Shown in pieces: positions 24,830-34,599 of a DNA stretch of 64,000 nt. The position numbers and the translations under genes are program-made. Location of the stretch: NCBI GenBank assembly GCA_039881145.1, contig JAYKKI010000037.1, positions 11,793,501 to 11,857,500 of the forward strand, read 5' to 3'. The stretch comes from Druceiella hillmani (Eukaryota > Arthropoda > Insecta > Lepidoptera > Hepialidae). Position 1 is the stretch's first letter. Each line of letters opens with the position of its first letter. The notes beneath the pieces are model-generated. The model had not been told where the DNA came from, made no database searches, and saw nothing but the letters and a program-made list of their open reading frames with translations.

Positions 24830-25990
24830 CGTAACGTAATAGTAGTACAAATTTATATAATTATCTATGTATGTATCAAACTATAATATTTCTGAAAAAA
24901 CTATATATATATATTTCTCATTCCCAATACCTAGGACCAAAATTTTTACAAGAACAGCATTTTTAGATTAATTTATTAGTTGTTTTTCCTTATTTACGCG
25001 TGTTAACCCTTGAGTCGAGGTTGCTTAATTGTATTTATAAGAGAGTCCTATCTAATATAAATAATAAACACGACCGAATACTGTTCAAGAAATCATTACG
25101 AAATGTATAAATAGAGTTGAGATTGTTTCACCATGTAAAATGAATTCAAACAACCGGCAATAATATTATTATTAATAAATGAAAAAAGCAAAGATATTTA
25201 ACAGGGCCACTTAAAATAACGTAAGAACTCGAAACAAACGTAAGAAAGTCATCATAAAAAGCATAATATACAAAGAGGTGTGAGATGGAAGTAATATATT
25301 AAATAGTAGTATATACACTTATATTAAATTATATATTCAGTTATATTATTACAAGTTACCGCTCACAAAGAGCAGACAGTGGAGAAATAAAAGTAAAAGG
25401 AGCTAGATTAATTATACTTTCAAACGTCCTTTACAACGAGCCTTTATCGAAAGCAACTCCCTGAGGATTTGAAATTGCAGCTTGATTAAATTGTAAGAAA
25501 TTGTAATTAAAGAAATTCCTTTTAGATATAAATTCATTCCAACGATTAAAAATTATTTTTTTTATTGAAATAAATACCCTAAGTTCTTATTTTAACTACC
25601 GAAACGCAATTCTACTTTTATATGTTTCGGCTTACGTTAAGGATTTATTAAATGAATATATCCAATAAATCCCTGCTAAGATGTAGCAAGAATGAATTTA
25701 TTGAACTGTCCTGCTGATACATATGTTACGATCTAAAGGAAAAGAAATAGAGGGAAATATTAGTGATTTAGTGAGTATAAAAAACAAAACTGGCATTCGC
25801 TTGTTTGCAAAACCAAGACCTTTCCCCGACTTCTAAAGAAAAATTAAAATTTTACCTTATAATACTGAAAAAAAATATTTCTCTTTTTTGTTTGTAGAAA
25901 ATATTCGACCTATCTCGTATCGACTTTGCCTTTAATCGAAAATATATGAATAAAAAAAAGTAAATTATTATTGAAGAAACGAATTTTTTT
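24830..25990. other. Intergenic, nothing seen
   Basis: A+T-rich; it may include the unrecognised 3' end of the pogo-like element that begins on the minus strand near 26.8 kb. Confidence 0.45.
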
Positions 25991-26003
25991 TCGAAATATA
26001 TTT

Positions 26004-26815
26004 TTAAATTGAAGAAATTCTTTTACTATCAATCAACCACAGCATTGCAGTATAGCATCCGGAGGCGCACCCTTCATCAAAAGCGGGTGACTTTCCTTCC
26101 TTAGAAATAAGACCTAGGTGGACAAACAAATCTCCAGTAAACATACGCGTTACGTAAAATATAAAAGAACTCCTTTCAGATGATGTTAAAGCACCAATTT
26201 GTGACGTCCCCTTTTGGCTTAGAACTTGGGATATTTGGAATAGTACAATATTTATGTTTATCTCGTCAAAATTAAAGATTGTATTAGGAGGACTCGTGTG
26301 GTCATCCATCAAAATATTGATAAAATGGTCCACATTTTCTTTATTAAACTCTTTAGCTCTAACAAAAGATGTTCCTATTGGGCGACGAATAGAAAGGTTC
26401 GACTTCCTTCCTAAAAATGATTTCAGTCAATCTTTACCGGTACTTTCATTTTTGACGGAAAATGTATGGGCGATATCGTTTTTCAACGTCAGCTGATAGG
26501 CTAAACTCATAACGTCTCGTCGTATTAAGCCAGACAACTTAGATTCCACTAATACATAATTGACTACTTATTTTTCTTCTACTATTTTTTTCTATTTTAT
26601 TCTAGTTCATCAGGTAAAAGTAGGTCTTCTTCCCAACTTCGCATAAGTCACTACATCTGCTGACAGTTCTGTTTTAGCTGCTAGGCGTTTTAAAGTTATT
26701 TGTTGTTCCTTGTACAGTTTAGAAGCTTTAAGTGGGCCCATTTTTAATTTCATGTATCTTCTACTGCATTTTTCATTAATAGTTTTTACCAGGTTCGACG
26801 TTTTCTTGGAGCCAT
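26004..26815 (-). pseudogene. Pogo/Tigger-like transposase relic
   Basis: Reading the minus strand from a plausible ATG at 26,815-26,813 (MAPRKRR), pieces follow in the order expected for pogo/Tigger transposases: a helix-turn-helix region with MGPLKASKLYKEQQITL and TYAKLGRRP; the second DNA-binding part with VNYVLVESKLSGLIRRDVMS, DWLKSFLGR and LSIRRPIGTS; EFNKENVDHFINIL; then the catalytic start IFNFDEININI with the first Asp and SQVLSQKGTSQIGALTSSER. The longest open part is 26,004-26,333. There are stops and frame changes, and the second half of the catalytic domain is absent after GCASGC. This family is DDE cut-and-paste; the copy is dead. Confidence 0.8.
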
Positions 26816-27089
26816 TATCTGAAAAATTAAAAATAGATTTAAAAAAGAAGCTAAATGCCTAGTATGCCTAGCAGACCACATTAGCCTACTATATGGTGAG
26901 TCATATTAACCGCAGGACCATTTTAAATAAATAAAATATAACCTAAAAACCAGTAAACGTTATATATACAAAACTCTCACCACACTACAGATCAAAGGTT
27001 TGCCTATGAAACTGTGCACTATCAATATGAATATAATCATAATTCGAGTAACTGAAATGATTGAAACTTACCGAAAAATAACATCGATA

Positions 27090-27185
27090 TACGTTAATTT
27101 GGGTCACCGCAAACACAGAACATACGCGCTCTCTCCGCGCCACAGGTAGTGCCTGAGGAGACGAGGAGAAGGGCTGTACTAATAT
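27090..27185. other. G+C-rich patch, unknown
   Basis: A short G+C-rich segment with several CpGs in A+T-rich DNA, about 300 bases upstream of the pogo-like start. It could be the 5' end of that element or unrelated. No inverted terminal repeat was found to settle it. Confidence 0.25.
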
Positions 27186-27239
27186 GGCGAATACGTTCAA
27201 CAATAGTATAGCTTTGTTTGGGAGAAACAGTAGTAGGCC

Positions 27240-28640
27240 ATATTGATCGGCCAGGCCATGTTACTCGAAATTACTCTACATATTAAACTCGTCATAAAGT
27301 TTAATTGTTTTCAATTCTAAATGATTTATTTAAATACTAAAATGAATATTTTTTAATTACTAGCATGAGAACAAACTCATGTCTTTATTTATAAACAAAG
27401 TCGTTTTAGAATATATATTAGCTTTAAATATAATTTTAATTTGATTTTACTAATAAAAATACTCAAGCCATCTGACTGCTGCTTTTATTTGTGATAAAAT
27501 AAAATGGAAGCTTTTCAAATTACGTTTGTACCCTAACATTTCGTTTTGTGTCCTGTTATGTATTATAAATACTGCTCTCAATAAAAGTTATTTTTTATGT
27601 CTTTTAAAGAAACCGTTTTTTTTTTAAATTGATTTCATAGAAGAATATGTAGTCACTTACTTCATGTGGTACTTAGTTCACCCCGTATTTATTACAATGT
27701 GTGAGATGATAATATTCCACACTGAAATAGGGATGTAATCGTTATTTCTAATTCAATAATTAAGCGAATGTGGCCCATTTCTCGCAGATCACTTAAAATA
27801 TTATGAGGTTGCTAAGAAAGAACATTTCTATTATTTATCACCAAATATTTCCAAGAAATTAATTGTCATAATAAGAAAAGCATATTAATCATAAATAAAG
27901 TTAAATCATCAAATATTTTTTGATTGGTTTTAATTTTACATATAATCTGTCTCACAATGACAAGTTACCATTTAAAATCCAACACGTAAAAGCTAGTGTT
28001 CCCGTTAAGAGGTTTCGATTAAGCCCATCAAAGGGCATAAATTAGTTGAGACAGTGAAGTCATGAAAACCTTAATGAATTGCAAATTATAATAACGTACT
28101 AAAGTATTCTGAAGAAAAATAGCTTCGTCAATGCACAAAATATGTTGGTGAAAGTACTCTAGTTTGCAAGCGAAAATCATAGAGAAACATGAATTGGTTA
28201 ACTTTGTACCCTGCTCAGGATACTCTCTTAACTTAGTATTCGTCATAGCATCAGTAGAAACCATGGATAGAAAAAATCGACAGAATATTTATTTCCAAAC
28301 AAAGTTGGTAAAGTCTTTCTGACATCCGAGAGAGGTGATGTAGTGAGCGCCTTATATCGACGTTGTTAAGAAACTCTAGTCGCTTTCATATGTATCACTG
28401 GAAATACTGAGCAACAAAGAAAAACTGGATAAGAAGATTTCGAATTTATCTGGAAAAAAATTAGAGTCTATTATTCTATCAGAAATGTGGTATACCATTT
28501 AAATCAAGAAAAATAAACAAGTTATAGCCTTGAAAAAGAGACTTAGAATAAATATCTTTACTACGCTTGGGGATTTCATTAACAATTTCTAAATATTTTA
28601 TTAAATTGTAGTGACACTACAATTGCACAACTTCCTGTAT
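27240..28640. other. Intergenic, nothing seen
   Basis: No supported feature. The left end of the Copia remnant's 5' LTR must lie somewhere in the last few hundred bases of this stretch, but cannot be fixed because no second LTR remains. Confidence 0.4.
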
Positions 28641-28798
28641 AATCCGTATAGTCTATGGCAGGGGATATATGGACTCCAGCTCCATCACTGCTCTGTTCGG
28701 TGATATGAAGACTCACGGTGACTATTTGCCAGATTCCTCTTCAAGGAATATTTCATCAATCATTCACGCGGTTCCACCAGCGTAAAAATAATTCAACA

Positions 28799-28811
28799 GG
28801 TTATGGGCCCA
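28799..28811 (+). promoter_or_regulatory. Copia primer-binding site
   Basis: GGTTATGGGCCCA directly after TTCAACA. This is the same sequence as the site at 55,812-55,825 and is the known half initiator-tRNA priming site of Copia-type elements. It fixes the 5' LTR end at 28,798. Confidence 0.8.
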
Positions 28812-28969
28812 ATGACCTTATCGTTGAAATATTTTAACATTAAAAAACCAAATAAGCTGTCAAAAATATTATAACCTACGAATGTGCAAATTATCAAACT
28901 AACAACTTCGAAAGCCAGGTAAAATATATTTAAATAATTTACTATCATTCATTTAAAAATGAACGGAGA

Positions 28970-29490
28970 GCGATAATTATTCCACATGGAGATTCACCGT
29001 AAAAACGTATCTTCAGCATAAAGAATTGTGGAAGTGTGTCGAATGTAGTAAAATAATTGATTTTAAAGACGATTTAAACGCCCGAAAAAAAATTATTTTG
29101 TCAGTAGACACATCGCTTTATGTTCACATTCAAGACGCTCAGACTGCAAAAGAAGTCTGGAACAATCTATCACGTTCTTTCGACATTATCGAGTTATCAC
29201 GCCGCGTCGGGTTGCTTAAAGATCTTTGTACAATAAACAACTCTTGAGGGATGTCAAAGTATACAACAACACGTTAACTGAATAAAGACCATGACACATA
29301 AACTTCCGAATATCAAGTTTTCAGTAGACAACGTATAGTTTGGAATAATGTTACTCTCCGGTCTACCGAAATCAAACACACCAATGTGGCAGCGATCGAG
29401 TGCTCGAGTATGAAAATAAATGCAAACTCGGTCAAATCTAAATTTACTACGATATCGGAGCAACTGACAGCAATATCAAGGCGTTTGCGA
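28970..29490 (+). pseudogene. Copia gag, decayed
   Basis: The plus strand reads DNYSTWRFTVKTYLQHKELW, then KDDLNARKKIILSVDTSLYV, QTAKEVWNNL and SRRVGLLKDLC up to a stop at 29,245-29,247. After that, other frames give KFSVDN-like and IMLLSGLP-like pieces (about 29,320-29,385), the next part of Copia Gag, then a lysine-rich end near 29,500-29,540. The zinc knuckle is not seen. An ATG at about 28,958 is out of frame with the body. Gag would form the particle shell; this copy cannot be translated through. Confidence 0.85.
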
Positions 29491-29580
29491 TGAATAAAAA
29501 TGTTAAAGGAAAAAGATACAAAAAGAGTCCTAAAAAGGGACTCCGTCCTTCAAAGTACGGCGTCGCCTGAAATTTTCAGA

Positions 29581-29692
29581 AAATTTCAGTATTATCAAAT
29601 ACAGTTGTAACAAAATTTTAGTATTATCAAATACAGTTACAACAAAATTTCAGTATTATCAAATACAGTTATAACAAAATTTAAGTTTTAGT
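29581..29692. repeat. 32 bp tandem array, three and a half copies
   Basis: Units at 29,581-29,612, 29,613-29,644 and 29,645-29,676, each built on AAATTTCAGTATTATCAAAT followed by ACAGTT and a variable end, then a partial copy. The units differ at only a few positions. The array starts just after the gag remnant. Confidence 0.9.
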
Positions 29693-29860
29693 GTTTTATT
29701 AAAATTTCCGCATTTTAAGGAATATTCAGTATTATAGCTAAATTTCAGTATTGTGTAATCGATTTTCCGTGTGATTATGATATCACCGTATTATATAATA
29801 AAAAATTCAATTTTGTAACAGCAAATAATCAGTACGTCAATTAAATTATTGAAAGTGATC

Positions 29861-30341
29861 GCAAAGTTTAATCAACAATATGTAGTGACAGACAATATAC
29901 AATAGTCATATCTACATATCTGATATTGATGGGCAAGGTTTAGTCAACAATATAAACCGGCAGATTATATACAATAGTCATATTTACATATCCAACGTTG
30001 TCAGTCACCGTGGTGTGTTGGGATGAGCTCATGACCGCGCACCGCGAGGAACTGGGTTCGATTCCCGGCCGCTCATCGAAACGGGACTGGTAGAAGTCCA
30101 ACCTTTCGAGGCTCTGGCAATTTTTCTATATGAGATAATTCTTCCTCTCATGTGGACACGACAACAACAACAACAACAACATATCCAACGTTGATGAGTA
30201 AGATTCAGTCATCAATATATATTGGCAGAAATTATACAATAGTCATATTTACATATTCGACATTGATAAGCAATTTCAGTCAACAATATTAATCGGCAGA
30301 CTATATACAATTGTTATGTATACATATTTGAGGTCAATGGT
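29861..30341. repeat. 72 bp tandem array, four copies, split by a SINE
   Basis: Units start near 29,861, 29,933, 30,195 and 30,270. Each contains a CAACAATAT-like start, CAATAGTCATATTTACATAT and a TTGAT-G-end. The second unit is interrupted by the SINE at 30,001-30,178. The array lies in the place where protease and the integrase zinc domain would be. Confidence 0.85.
30001..30178 (+). mobile_element. tRNA-derived SINE with 15 bp target duplication
   Basis: About 178 bases. It has a box-A-like TGGTGTGTTGGG (30,011-30,022) and a perfect internal RNA polymerase III box B GGTTCGATTCC (30,055-30,065), spaced as in tRNA genes, then a tRNA-unrelated body and a tail of repeated CAA (30,160-30,178). 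The 15 bases ACATATCCAACGTTG occur exactly on both sides (29,986-30,000 and 30,179-30,193), a target duplication of the kind made by LINE machinery. The upstream part does not fold as a full tRNA, so this is not a tRNA gene. The perfect duplication suggests the insertion is younger than the surrounding Copia decay. Confidence 0.9.
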
Positions 30342-30384
30342 GTTTAGAAGGCAAACCAACTCGACTACCTCTTTAATACAAAGG

Positions 30385-30605
30385 TTATAAAACCACAAAT
30401 GCGCTGGGCTTAATGCACTCGAATGTTTGTGATCTGATGGAAATCAAATCGCTGGATGGAGCGAGGTATCTTTTAACATTCATAGATAACTGCTCAAAAA
30501 AATATTTGGTTTACTTTTTGCAAAGGAAGTCGGAAGTACTAGAGAGATGCAAAGAATTCAAAAAACTAAGTTATAAATCAATTAAACAATAGAATTAGGT
30601 GACTT
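30385..30605 (+). pseudogene. Copia integrase core fragment
   Basis: The plus strand reads ALGLMHSNVCDLMEIKSLDG, then ARYLLTFIDN, KYLVYFLQRKSEVLERCKEF, matching the integrase core around its first catalytic Asp. That Asp is Asn here (HSNVC for HADVC in the intact element). Near 30,600 another frame gives LRTDN, the segment with the second catalytic Asp. The 17 bp array starts immediately after it. The zinc-binding part before it and the Glu region after it are missing. Confidence 0.85.
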
Positions 30606-30610
30606 CGTAC

Positions 30611-31040
30611 AGACAACCGGCTCAGGAAGTCAGTCGGCTCAGCAAGTTAATCAGGTCGGTTATTGCGTCAGTTCGGAAGTTAGTCGGCTCGGGGCGTCAG
30701 TCGGCTTGGGAAATCAGTCGGCTCAGGAAGTCAGTTGGCTCGGGAAATCACTCGGATCAGGAAGTTAGCTAACTCAATAAGTCAGTAATTTCGAATATTC
30801 AGTCGTCTCGGGAAGTCAGTCGGCTCGGGAAGCAGTGAGTTTGAAAGTCATCGATTCAGGAAATCAATCAACTCAACTATTCAGGCGGCTCATTTATTCA
30901 GTCAGCTCGAGAAGTCAGTCGGCTTGGGAAGTCAGTTGTCTCAGGTAGATAATCGGCTAAGGCGACTCAAGTAGACAGTTGGATCAGGCGTTCAGTTAGC
31001 TCAGCCAAACGTCGGCTCAAGTAGTTAAATCGGTCAGTCG
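30611..31040. repeat. 17 bp minisatellite, degenerate
   Basis: About 430 bases built from GTCAGTCGGCTCGGGAA and variants such as GTCAGTCGGCTTGGGAA and ATCAGTCGGCTCAGGAA. Copies are clearest at 30,680-30,790 and 30,808-30,840; others have lost or gained bases. It is more G+C-rich than its surroundings. It replaces the rest of integrase and the reverse transcriptase of the Copia remnant. Confidence 0.9.
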
Positions 31041-31049
31041 TGGCTTGTT

Positions 31050-31210
31050 GTCTACTTCTCAGAACAAAGCTAACGTTAAACGAGCTACGGCATAGTTCGT
31101 GGCAGTTTGTATCGCTTCAAAAGAAGCCATATAGCTAAAATTATTATCATGTGATATAAGTGAATTTAAGCAAAATTCTGTATGTTTAAATGTCGATAAT
31201 AAAAGTGATA
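31050..31210 (+). pseudogene. Copia RNase H fragment
   Basis: The frame reads LSTSQNKANVKRATA, a stop, FVAVCIASKEAI, a stop, LKLLSCDISEFKQNSVCLNV and then DNKSDIRLIT, corresponding to the RNase H segment (ATEAEY-like, ASKEA, DN-SA-RLI) at the end of Copia pol. The last codons are those multiplied in the 28 bp array that follows. Confidence 0.8.
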
Positions 31211-31288
31211 TAAGGTTAATAACTTTAAACGTGATATAAGGTTAATAACTTTTTAAAAGTGATATAAGGTTAATAACTTTTTTTAAAT
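31205..31288. repeat. 26-30 bp tandem array, three copies
   Basis: Units begin at 31,205, 31,231 and 31,259, each with GTGATATAAGGTTAATAACT and a variable A/T tail. The unit starts inside RNase H codons, so the array grew from the Copia coding sequence. Confidence 0.9.
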
Positions 31289-31299
31289 TAAACGGTAAG

Positions 31300-33030
31300 C
31301 TTCACCGTTTCCATTTTATCAAACTGTAGGCAAAGAAATGGTAGTTCATTAAAAAAACCTCGAGCTATAATAATCGGTAATCTGAGAATCATTTTCAAAA
31401 TTTACGCACTAAACTTGTTATAAGTCATTTTAAATGATATTGTGATTCCTATTTCTTCGACTATTAAAGAGGAATCTACTAATGGATCAAAATTTTTGAA
31501 ATTGCAGTTGAAGTTATTTTAGGTAATAAAAGTAATTTTCTCCGCACATAAGTTTTCTTCAGAGGATACAACTTCAGATTTTTATAAAAACCACATTTTT
31601 ATGGCCCCAAGATGTTTATTTTTGACGAAAAATCGAAAATGTAAATAATTGTATTCTTTCATTTCGAGCTTTACAAGAAAAACAGTTTGGAATATATTTT
31701 GGCACTTTTAAGGAGGTTAAGCTTGAAGTAATTGCTTACTGCGTTCGGTAACAAATAACACAAAATTAGACGCACAAAACTGGCACACTGTGGTTTACGC
31801 TTATTTCTCTGTAATAGGAATTTTAAAAAGCTTCTAAAAACTTTTAGTTTTAAATCACAAATCTTCTAATATTATAATTTTAAAAAATATACAGTTTGAA
31901 ATCTGCATCACTGAAACTATGTTGTATTAGTTGCATCGGACAAATATTACATCTAGAAGCTGGGGGCAGAAGTTTTAAATAACTTCTTTGTTTACCCAAA
32001 ATATATTTAATAAACAAACACTTTTAATACTACAAAAATACTAAATTTCTTTTTAATTTCAAATGGGATATTGTGAAATAAATAATATGAAATACTACAT
32101 TCATTTTGTATTCTTATTACACGTAACGTAAAAAAATATGCAATAATCGTATTTTTCACTGCAATATATTTGATTCAAAATTGTTTGTGTCTGTTTTAAA
32201 AATATGTAATATTGTTCGCAAATAAAATTAAAATTCAATTTGTAAGTTATTATATTCTTAAAGTATCTCCTTTTAGATTTTTTTTCAAGGCCTAATTCAT
32301 ATCTTGGATCACTCGAATAAATGCTGCATTACCCCGTGGCAGTAAATATCCAGGCAGTAAATATCAAAACGTTTGTATTCGTCTACCCTTCTCTCTTCTG
32401 TTTTTTTTTTTAATTCTTGTTACAATTCTCTATATGTTCCACTACTAAGTTCTTTATTAAAGTATACTCATTGATTGCATTACATTGATTTCTTCATCTC
32501 CGACTTTATTATTTTATATACACGGTAGGTGCGGCTATGTAACGAACAAAATTTTCTTTAAACTAAAACATTTTATTGCTTCTTTGATGCATGGGAAACA
32601 ATGTGTAGCTTTTAGCAAAGCATCTGCTGTTACAGCAATTATGAATAAAAAGATTTATTCCTGCATGATACAATATGAATATAAATGTAGAATATTTCGT
32701 TTGCTAGATCGTTCCAGCATTCTATTACAGGTATAATGAAAATAAAATACGTACCAATAATTCATAATTTCCTATCAGGCTTGCTAGTATCGCAAAGTAC
32801 ATGAATATTATATTACTTGATTTTAATGAAAACAGCTTGTTCAGTTTCGGTGTCCCATATTGAAATGAATACATCTTATAACTTTGCCATATCAATTTAC
32901 CAGTTTAGCTGACATTTTTTCATAACCTCACAGTTTCCACAGTTTTAAACCTGTAGATATGATCAGACAAATATTTTAAAAATAAATAGTCTTTTTTCCA
33001 TACCTTTTTTTCATGACATCCTGTTTAGGA
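31300..33030. other. Intergenic, nothing seen
   Basis: A+T-rich, includes a T-run near 32,400. Short open frames show no similarity. Confidence 0.5.
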
Positions 33031-33034
33031 AAGG

Positions 33035-33420
33035 ATTTTGCCCGAAGTTAAACCATAATGCTATATTACGCTAAAAGAATCTGTTCCGTCATATTTAACT
33101 ACTGAAAATTCAGCTGAATTTAAACGCAGTCGGCAAAGCATTGAAGATGACCATCGTACTGGATGACCGTCAAGTACGACTGCTAAGGAAATGGTCAGGC
33201 AAATCTGAAATTTGGTCATGGGATTAAAAATTAGAGAGATATCTGAGATTACAGGTATCTCTTATAGAGCGAACACAAAATATTATTCAACATTAAATGA
33301 GATTTTCTAAGATCTTTGCTAAATGAGTACTGAGACTTCTATCACTTGAACAAAATCGCGGCTGACTCACGAGTTTCCTCTACTGTTTGGAGTTCACGAT
33401 AGAACAACAAATCAAAAATT
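33035..33420 (+). pseudogene. Mariner transposase N-terminal fragment
   Basis: The plus strand contains ESVPSYLTT, then AEFKRSRQSIEDDHRTG, a stop, PSSTTAKEMV, LKIREISEITGISYRA and VLRLLSLEQNRG, in the order found in mariner transposases (DNA-binding EFKRGR-S-EDD-RSGRP, the second helix-turn-helix, then the WVPRLL linker). The catalytic domain is not present after 33,420. It differs in sequence from the mariner at 62.4 kb, so it belongs to another subfamily. Confidence 0.75.
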
Positions 33421-34380
33421 TAAAAACTAATATTCCAAATCACAACAAACACTTGTCTATGTTAACATCAGGCATACTTATCCTTGTTAATGGTCCGGAT
33501 GTCCATACTGACACGGCAGTTACCCGTGTTAACATCGAACATGTGTAATGTTCTGATGGGTATTCCATAAGAACAAGCCAACCTACTGAACTAGTTCAGA
33601 AGAAATAACATTACTGGTACTTTAAAATGTATTACTATTTTACATAATCTATCCATAACTTTATAGAACCTACCATCGAGGTTCTCAAGAATTGAAATGG
33701 AGCATATCACCCTTACACACTTATTTTCTTATGCGGAGACATAATGTAGAGAGAGACATTGTGAAACATTGCGAAGCGTTATATTTAACAAATGAAGTTT
33801 TATGTACACGAAATTTTATTTCAAAATACCTATTTAATAATATCGTTCGATGGAGAGTGCGAAAAAGCTGTTCTTTACGAGAAGATTTTTAATATTTTTT
33901 TTTTAAATTAATTATTCTGCACATTAAACAAAATCTTGATTCAAAGCATCAATCTGCAGAATTTCAACGAACGTATAGATAATTATAAGAATAATTTGAC
34001 TAAGAGGCCTACAAATAGTATAAAACATATCCAATATTATACTGTAGTAATAACTAACCTACGATAATATAAAAAAAATTTAATATTAATTAATGTAAGA
34101 AAGTTTTATATTTATTATTTTTTGGTTAAGAATTGAGCTCCAGGGCTATATTAAGCATCGAATTATTCAAATTACCAGCGATCACCAGAAAATAGTAATT
34201 AAATAATGGTATAAAATGGAAGAAACCGTGTTTATATTTGAAATAGTTAAAGAATTATTTTATAGAGAAACACGCTTGACACTGGATCTTATCGATTACA
34301 CTTCCATTTCTAACTTCAAAAGAGTTAATCAACTTCATATGTTCTCACAAATATTTTCCGGGTAAAATTAAATAATATCA
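33421..34380. other. Intergenic, nothing seen
   Basis: No catalytic mariner part, gene or repeat was recognised here; one 66-codon open frame at 33,692-33,892 has no similarity. Confidence 0.5.
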
Positions 34381-34384
34381 AATA

Positions 34385-34580
34385 GATCGCCAAGAGACCG
34401 AGGCGATGGACGAATTTGACTCAAAGCGTGGAACAATATGGTTTTTTGGAGGCACGAGTGATTCACTCAATTAGCCCAGCTAATGACCAACACTTATCAA
34501 GAGCACACGATCTGGCAGCGTTAGTGGTAACTTACAAGTGTTTGTGCGAAGTGGCACCAGAACGACTTGAATAAAAATAA
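34385..34580. repeat. G+C-rich dispersed repeat, copy 2
   Basis: Partner of 22,740-22,995 in the same orientation; shared phrases are listed there. This copy is shorter, lacking a central part. Outside these limits the two places are unrelated, so the unit was copied as a block. Confidence 0.6.
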
Positions 34581-34599
34581 TTAAACAAATTCCTGCCAA

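Larger units (their letters stand above)
28650..31290 (+). mobile_element. Decayed Copia element with array-filled gaps
   Basis: Order on the plus strand: an LTR end (...TTCAACA to 28,798), a Copia primer site (28,799-28,811), gag (about 28,970-29,490), a 32 bp tandem array, a 72 bp tandem array carrying a SINE, an integrase piece (30,385-30,605), a 17 bp tandem array, an RNase H piece (31,055-31,205) and a 28 bp array. Protease, half of integrase and nearly all reverse transcriptase are gone. No 3' LTR was recognised. The left boundary is a guess. The gag and RNase H resemble the remnant at 11.6 kb. Confidence 0.75.

Noticed and set aside
30001..30090. tRNA gene
   Set aside because: Box B is perfect, but the acceptor and D arms do not pair, and the sequence continues into a repeat body with a CAA tail and target duplications, so it is a SINE.
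29581..31288. CRISPR-like array
   Set aside because: The repeats are head-to-tail minisatellites without unique spacers in a eukaryotic retroelement.
33692..33892. 66-codon open frame after the mariner fragment
   Set aside because: It does not contain the mariner catalytic motifs and has no other similarity.
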